64,000 bases of DNA from Lysobacter terrestris. Its GTDB lineage: Bacteria; Pseudomonadota; Gammaproteobacteria; Xanthomonadales; Xanthomonadaceae. Numbering within the stretch: the first letter of the stretch is position 1; every line of letters begins with the position of its first letter. Positions 59,231-64,000 of the stretch are shown piece after piece. Location of the stretch: the NCBI RefSeq assembly GCF_014489475.1, contig NZ_CP060820.1, forward strand, positions 248,001 to 312,000. Direction: 5' to 3'. The translations under genes were made by a program, and so were the position numbers. The notes below the pieces were generated by a model, which ran no database searches, had not been told where the DNA came from, and was given only the letters and a program-made list of their open reading frames with translations.

Positions 59231-61501
59231 TCAGGCCAGGCGACCGGCCGCCGCGACGATGTCTTCTTCGCCCGGGATCACCAGGAAAGCGGCGCCCGCG
59301 AGCGGCGTGTAGGTATCGACGCCGACGACGCGCTGGAACGGCCGTCCGCCGTAACCACCTTCAGCAATCGCGGTAATGACGCCCTCGCCCACGCCGGCGC
59401 TGTGGCGGCCCTCGTCGACGATGATGATCCGCTTGGCCGACTTGGCCTGTTCGACGATGTAGCGCTCGTTGAGCGGCACCAGCCAGCGCAGGTCGACGAC
59501 GCGCGTCTTCCAGCCGTGGTTGGCCTCGATCGCACGCGCCGCGCGCAGGCTCATCGGCACGCCGTTGCCGTAGGTGAAGATCACGAGGTCATCGTTGCCC
59601 TCGCCGTAGACGCGGCCTTCGCCGAGCGTCATGGCTTCATCCGGCTTCGGATACGTCGTGAGCCACTGGCCGTCGCCGGGTTCGTACAGGTCCTTGGTCA
59701 TGTACAGCGCGATCGGCTCGAGGAACACGCTCACGCGTCCATCGACCTTCGACAGCGCCGTCAACGTGCGCAGCATCGTCGCCGCATCGTCGCCACGCGA
59801 CGGGCAACCCACCACGAGACCCGGGATGTCGCGCAGCGCGGTGATCGAGTTGTCGTTGTGGAAGTGGCCGCCGAAGCCGCGCTGGTAGCCGAGGCCGGCA
59901 ATGCGCACGACCATCGGGTTGGCGTACTGGTTGTTGCTGAAGAACTGCAGCGACGCCGCTTCGCCGCGGATCTGGTCGCAGGCGTTGTGGAAATACGCGA
60001 GGTACTGGATCTCGGGGATCGGCAGCATGCCGACGTTGGCGAAGCCCTGCGCCATGCCGAGGATCATCGTCTCGTCGAGCAGCGTGTTGAACACACGGCG
60101 CGGGCCGAATGCCTTCTGCAGGCCCTTGGTGACGGTGTACACACCGCCCTTCTGCGCCACGTCCTCGCCGAACAACAACGTGTCCGGATACTTGGCGAAG
60201 ATGTCGTGCAGCGCGTTGTTGATCTGGATGGCCAGGTGGCGCGGCGCCTGGTTCTCAGGCAGCTTGGCCTCGCTGCCGAAGACCTCGAGGCGGCGCTGCG
60301 CGTAGTCGGCGCGTTCGGCTTCCTTTTTCACCGCCGCCGGCGTGTACGGCGCCAGCGGCGCGATCACGTCTTCCAGCTTGTCGAGCTTGGGACGGCGATC
60401 GGCTTCCTCCGCGGCGGCGAAACACTTCCTGCGCGTGGCTTCGTACAGGTCGATCACTTCGTCCTTCGACATCAGGCCCGATTCCAGCGCGATCGCCGCG
60501 GAGCGCAGCAGCGGATCGGCGGCTTCGACCGCGCACAGCTCCTCGACCGAACGCCACTCGATCTCGAAGTCGGTGCCGGCGTGGCCCATGATGCGGTTGG
60601 TCTTGAGGTGCAGGAACGTCGGCCGGCGCGTGCGGCGGCAGTGTTCGACCGCCTTCTGCACGTCACCGTAGCCCGAGGCCAGGTCGAGGCCATCGGCGAA
60701 GAAATAGTCGAGCCCGTCCATGCGCTGGAAGCGGTTGGCGATCCAGCCGGACGGCGTCTTCACCGAGATGCCGATGCCGTTGTCCTCGCACACGAACAGC
60801 ACCGGCGCCGGCAATTTCTGGTACGTGGTCCACGCGGCGGCATTGAACGCGGTCTGCGCGGTGGCGTGGTTGGACGAGGCATCGCCGAACGAGCAGATCG
60901 CGATGCTGTCGTCGGGGATCGGCAATTGATGACCCAGGCGCTTGCCGGTCTCGATGGCAACCGCCGTACCCAGGGCCTTCGGCAGGTGCGAGGCAATCGT
61001 CGAGGTCTGCGGCAGCACCCACAACGGCTTGCTGCCCCACACCTTGTGGCGGCCGCCGGAGGCCGGGTCGTCCTTGCTCGCGGCGAACGACAGCGCCGAA
61101 TCCATCACCGGATCCATGCCCGGCAGCTTGCGGAAGCGCTCGGCCATGAAGCCACCGGAACGGTAATGCAGGAACGCCGGATCGGTGTGGCGCGTCAGGC
61201 GCGCCACCATCGCGTTGCCCTCGTGACCGCTGGAACCGATGGTGTAGAAGACCTTGTTCTGCACACGCAGCACGCGCGCCATCAGGTCGAGGTGGCGGCT
61301 GACCAGCTGCGACTCGAACAGTTCGCGGAAGCCCTGCGCGTCGAGCGCGCTGCCTTCGAGGATGGCCTCGTGCGCGGCGGGCTTCGCATCGCTGCGGCCG
61401 TCCCAGGCCTTCACGAACTCGACGAAGTTGACGTCGCAGATCTCGGCCCGGTTGAGGCCTTTCATGCGGGCGGGAATGGGGTTGGGAATGGTGGCGAACA
61501 T
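59231..61501 (-). CDS. Fused alpha-beta branched-chain 2-oxoacid dehydrogenase E1
   Basis: A 756-residue protein that joins both E1 subunits. Residues about 30-390 are the alpha part with the thiamine diphosphate motif GDASSNHATAQTAFNAAA..DN; from about 420 on is the transketolase-like beta part (LFGEDVAQKGGVYTVTKGL, EIQYLAYFHNACDQIRGEA) with a C-terminal domain (VDLRWLVPLNERYIVEQAK). It decarboxylates 2-oxoacids from valine, leucine and isoleucine. E2 and E3 genes are not in the window. The start could also be the ATG at 61465. Confidence 0.88.
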   Translation of the reverse strand: MFATIPNPIPARMKGLNRAEICDVNFVEFVKAWDGRSDAKPAAHEAILEGSALDAQGFRELFESQLVSRHLDLMARVLRVQNKVFYTIGSSGHEGNAMVARLTRHTDPAFLHYRSGGFMAERFRKLPGMDPVMDSALSFAASKDDPASGGRHKVWGSKPLWVLPQTSTIASHLPKALGTAVAIETGKRLGHQLPIPDDSIAICSFGDASSNHATAQTAFNAAAWTTYQKLPAPVLFVCEDNGIGISVKTPSGWIANRFQRMDGLDYFFADGLDLASGYGDVQKAVEHCRRTRRPTFLHLKTNRIMGHAGTDFEIEWRSVEELCAVEAADPLLRSAAIALESGLMSKDEVIDLYEATRRKCFAAAEEADRRPKLDKLEDVIAPLAPYTPAAVKKEAERADYAQRRLEVFGSEAKLPENQAPRHLAIQINNALHDIFAKYPDTLLFGEDVAQKGGVYTVTKGLQKAFGPRRVFNTLLDETMILGMAQGFANVGMLPIPEIQYLAYFHNACDQIRGEAASLQFFSNNQYANPMVVRIAGLGYQRGFGGHFHNDNSITALRDIPGLVVGCPSRGDDAATMLRTLTALSKVDGRVSVFLEPIALYMTKDLYEPGDGQWLTTYPKPDEAMTLGEGRVYGEGNDDLVIFTYGNGVPMSLRAARAIEANHGWKTRVVDLRWLVPLNERYIVEQAKSAKRIIIVDEGRHSAGVGEGVITAIAEGGYGGRPFQRVVGVDTYTPLAGAAFLVIPGEEDIVAAAGRLA

Positions 61502-61568
61502 GTGGGTCTGCAGTCTTGGGGACGGCGCGGAGCCGTCGCTGTCGTGAGTGAAGGCGGACGGAATCCGC

Positions 61569-62210
61569 TCAGCGTGATTGGTCGATCAGGGCCTGCGCGG
61601 CGGCATCCGGCCCGGGCATCGGCACGAAGCCGGGCGTTGCTTCCACGCGCTGCAGCCACTGCCGCACCGCCGGATAGGCGTCCAGGGAAATGCCGCCGTG
61701 GTCGGCGACGCCGGTATAGGCGTGCAGCGCGATGTCGGCGATGCCGTACGCATCACCGGTGAACCAGGGGTTCGTGGAAAGGTGGCGCTCCATCACCGCC
61801 AGTGCCTGCCGCCCGCGTTCGCGCAGGCGCGGCAGGTCGGCGCGGCGCGGCGAATCCAGCGACGTCCAGCCGCAGATGAAACGCGCGACGGCGATGTACG
61901 GCTCGTGGCTGTACTGCTCGAAGAACATCCAGCTCAACGCCTGCGCCTTCTGCCACGGATCCACCGGCAGGAACGGCGTGCCCTCGGCGAGCCAGTGCAG
62001 GATGGCATTGGATTCGGTGAGCACGCGGCCGTCATCGAGCTCGATGAAAGGCACCTTGCCGTTGGGATTCTTCGCCAGCATCTCCAGCGTGCGCGTCGAA
62101 CCGTCGTCGCTGCGCTTCTCGACCCAGCGGTAGTCGCGCCCGGTCTGCTCCAGCAGCAGGCGCACCTTGTGGCAGTTGCCCGACGGCGAGAACCCGTAGA
62201 CGGTGATCAC
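61569..62210 (-). CDS. Glutathione S-transferase family protein
   Basis: A 213-residue GST: thioredoxin-like domain with TVYGFSPSGNCHKVRLLLEQ, the cis-proline segment GKVPFIELDDG and the glutathione-binding ESNAI, then a helical domain with GDAYGIADIALHAYT. Start is the GTG at 62210 overlapping the stop of the GNAT gene (GTGA). It ends a coupled series GcdH - GNAT - GST. Confidence 0.85.
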   Translation of the reverse strand: MITVYGFSPSGNCHKVRLLLEQTGRDYRWVEKRSDDGSTRTLEMLAKNPNGKVPFIELDDGRVLTESNAILHWLAEGTPFLPVDPWQKAQALSWMFFEQYSHEPYIAVARFICGWTSLDSPRRADLPRLRERGRQALAVMERHLSTNPWFTGDAYGIADIALHAYTGVADHGGISLDAYPAVRQWLQRVEATPGFVPMPGPDAAAQALIDQSR

Positions 62211-62827
62211 GCGACGGCCTCCTGGCGGCGCGCCAGCCATTCCTCGCGCGTCTGGCCCCAGATATCGATCGGATGGTTGTCCAGCGGCGGCGGCAACGCG
62301 CCCGGTCCGCGATTGCGCGAACCCAGGCGTCGGGCCACGGCCTGCGACGCGGTGTTCGCGGGGGCGATGGAGTGGATCACCTCGCTCCAGCCCAGCACGT
62401 CGAAGGCCCAGTCCATCGCCGCGGCGCAGGCCTCGGTGGCGTAGCCCTTGCCGCGCGCATCCGGGTGGAACGAATAACCGACTTCCGTGCCGGGCCAGCC
62501 ATCCGGCTGCCACGGCCCCGCCTGCCCCATCCAGCGGCCGCTCGCCTTCTCGACCACCGAGAACATCGCGAAGCCCTGCAGCATCCACGCGCCCGGCATC
62601 TGCAGGAAACGCCGCCACGCTTCATGGCGCAGCAGCGGGCCGCCGATGTGGAGCGAGCTTTCGTCCGCGAGCATTTCCGCATAACGCTCGAAATCCCCGA
62701 TGCGCGGGACACGCAGGATCAGTCGCGGCGTTTCGAGCTGGACATCGGGAGCAGCCAAGAGCGGATCCTCCGAGGACGTAGCGGACGCATGGCCGCCCGC
62801 GCCCGCGGACGGCCACGGGAACAACAT
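62207..62827 (-). CDS. RimJ/RimL-type GNAT acetyltransferase
   Basis: A 206-residue GNAT protein. LETPRLILRVPRIGDFERYAEML is the RimJ/RimL start, EVGYSFHPDARGKGYATEAC the acetyl-CoA motif, and NTASQAVARRLG the final motif. N-terminal protein or small-molecule acetylation is possible; substrate unknown. Its ATG shares a base with the acyl-CoA dehydrogenase stop (TGATG); the first 25 residues look unstructured, so a later start is possible. Confidence 0.85.
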   Translation of the reverse strand: MLFPWPSAGAGGHASATSSEDPLLAAPDVQLETPRLILRVPRIGDFERYAEMLADESSLHIGGPLLRHEAWRRFLQMPGAWMLQGFAMFSVVEKASGRWMGQAGPWQPDGWPGTEVGYSFHPDARGKGYATEACAAAMDWAFDVLGWSEVIHSIAPANTASQAVARRLGSRNRGPGALPPPLDNHPIDIWGQTREEWLARRQEAVA

Positions 62828-63993
62828 CAGAACGCGTTGATGCCGGTCAGTTCGCGGCCGATCACCAGCTGGTGCACCGTCTCGGTGCCTTCATAGGTGA
62901 TCACCGATTCCAGGTTCAGCGCGTGGCGGATCGCCGCGTGTTCGGTGGTGATGCCCGCGCCGCCGAGCAGGTCGCGGCATTCGCGCGCGATGTCGATGGC
63001 GATGCGGCAGTTGTTCCACTTCGCCAGCGACACCTGCGACGGCTGCATGTTGCCGGCGTCCTTCAGGCGGCCGAGCTGCAGCACCAGCAGCTGCGCCAGG
63101 GTGATGCGGCGGGCCATCTCGGCCATCTTGATCTGCGCGCTCTGCGTCGCCGCCACCGGGCGGTCGAACAGGATGCGTTCCTTGGTGTAGTTCAGCGCTT
63201 CATCCAGGCAGGCGATGGCGGCGCCGATCGGGCCCCAGGTGATGCCGTAGCGGGCCTGGGTGAGGCAGCCCAGCGGGCCCTTCAGGCCCTTCACGTTCGG
63301 CAGGCGGTTGGCGTCCGGCACGCGCACGTTGTCGAAGTACAGCGCGCTGGTGACCGAGGCGCGCAGCGACATCTTGTGCTTGATTTCCTGCGCGGCGAAA
63401 CCGGGCATGCCCTTCTCGACCACGAAGCCCTGGATGCCCTCGTCGGTCTGCGCCCAGACGATGGCGATGTCGGCCAGGTTGCCGTTGGTGATCCACATCT
63501 TGGAGCCGTTGAGGATCCAGTCGCCGCCGTCCTTGCGCGCGTGGGTCTTCATGTTGGCCGGGTCGGAGCCGCCGTGCGGTTCGGTCAGGCCGAAGCAGCC
63601 GATGATCTCGCCGCGGGCCATGCCCGGCAGCCAGCGCTCGCGCTGCTCTTCGCTGCCGTAGGCATAGATCGGGTACATGCACAGCGAGGACTGCACGCTG
63701 ACGAAGCTGCGGATGCCGCTGTCGCCGCGCTCCAGTTCCTGGCAGATCAGGCCGTAGCTGACGGCGTTGAGGCCGGCGCAGCCGTACTTCTCGGGGAGCG
63801 AGGAACCCAGCAGGCCGAGTTCGGCGATCTCGGGCACCAGTTCCTTCGGGAAGCGGCCCTGGTCGAAGGCGTCGCCGATGATCGGCAGCACGCGCTCGTT
63901 GGTGAAGCGCGCGACGGTGTCCTGGACGGCCCGCTCTTCTTCGCTCAGGAGGGAACGGACGTCGTACAGGTCGTAGGGGTTCAGGGCTGCCAT
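62827..63993 (-). CDS. gcdH: Glutaryl-CoA dehydrogenase-like acyl-CoA dehydrogenase
   Basis: A 388-residue acyl-CoA dehydrogenase, probably oxidising and decarboxylating glutaryl-CoA to crotonyl-CoA in lysine/tryptophan breakdown. It has CFGLTEPHGGSDP, the flavin-site WITNG, the SVQSSLCMYPIYAYGSEEQ region typical of GCDH and catalytic E368 in TYEGTETVHQ. Start at 63993, 7 bases before the window end, so its upstream signals are mostly cut off. The two genes behind it are coupled by overlaps. Confidence 0.92.
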   Translation of the reverse strand: MAALNPYDLYDVRSLLSEEERAVQDTVARFTNERVLPIIGDAFDQGRFPKELVPEIAELGLLGSSLPEKYGCAGLNAVSYGLICQELERGDSGIRSFVSVQSSLCMYPIYAYGSEEQRERWLPGMARGEIIGCFGLTEPHGGSDPANMKTHARKDGGDWILNGSKMWITNGNLADIAIVWAQTDEGIQGFVVEKGMPGFAAQEIKHKMSLRASVTSALYFDNVRVPDANRLPNVKGLKGPLGCLTQARYGITWGPIGAAIACLDEALNYTKERILFDRPVAATQSAQIKMAEMARRITLAQLLVLQLGRLKDAGNMQPSQVSLAKWNNCRIAIDIARECRDLLGGAGITTEHAAIRHALNLESVITYEGTETVHQLVIGRELTGINAF

Positions 63994-64000
63994 GTTCGAT

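Overview
The window is a high-GC (roughly two-thirds G+C by eye), densely coded piece of a gammaproteobacterial chromosome. It most resembles Xanthomonadaceae/Lysobacteraceae (Lysobacter, Luteimonas, Stenotrophomonas or relatives). Reasons: class III PHA synthase pair, an FFLEELY-type protein, RluF, M13/M14/amidohydrolase exoenzymes, the order lolC-lolD-comEC-exbB-exbD-msbA-lpxK-kdsB-uvrC-pgsA, and tRNA-Gly/Cys/Leu after pgsA as in other gammaproteobacteria. The genus is an inference; no rRNA or ribosomal protein gene is present. No prophage, insertion sequence, CRISPR array or origin was seen.

Layout. 1-2.2 kb: 3' part of a cysteine-dioxygenase-like gene, a DUF2214 membrane protein, tRNA-Leu(CAA), then a lower-GC Mrr-like nuclease gene directly behind the tRNA. 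2.2-6.6 kb (minus): a PspC cassette with a small HExxH membrane protein, a DUF5329 protein, phaC-phaE and pssA. 6.7-8.1 kb: dinB and a 340-base repeat-filled gap. 8.1-22.7 kb: M13 peptidase, GDPD, amino-acid permease, cyclopropane synthase, DUF3298 lipoprotein, RluF, small GNAT, a lysine-rich H1-like protein, a TPR/DUF4034-like protein, rhomboid protease, POT peptide transporter, GST. 22.9-31 kb: M14 peptidase, a TolB-propeller amidohydrolase, MliC-like lipoprotein, FFLEELY-type protein, patatin. 31-36.8 kb: phasin, a membrane protein with a degenerate Mrr-like domain, a two-domain fatty acyl-CoA reductase, acyl-CoA-binding protein, TetR regulator, TPR protein. 36.9-40.9 kb: tRNA-Val, ArsC, FMN glutamate-synthase-like protein, a UDP-sugar dehydrogenase, then tRNA-Leu(TAA), tRNA-Cys and tRNA-Gly. 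41-58.3 kb: a nearly continuous minus-strand array (SDHAF4-like, sdhCDAB, MAPEG, sdhE, ygfX, lolCD, comEC, exbBD, msbA, lpxK, kdsB, LMW-PTP, uvrC, pgsA). 58.3-64 kb: ygfZ, a fused branched-chain 2-oxoacid dehydrogenase E1, GST, GNAT and glutaryl-CoA dehydrogenase.

How the genes fit together. One theme is envelope building: PssA, PgsA, Cfa, GDPD, KdsB, LpxK, MsbA, LolCD and ExbBD. A second is respiration with its maturation factors: SdhCDAB, SdhE, the SDHAF4-like protein, YgfZ. A third is reserve-lipid metabolism: PhaC/PhaE, phasin, patatin, fatty acyl-CoA reductase, ACBP and a TetR regulator. A fourth is protein and peptide scavenging: M13, M14, amidohydrolase, POT and APC transporters. The best leads for something not yet described are the lysine/alanine tails shared by PhaE, the phasin and the H1-like protein, the PspC-linked mini-operon with a gluzincin-like protein, the acyl-CoA reductase/ACBP/TetR locus, and the nuclease gene behind tRNA-Leu.
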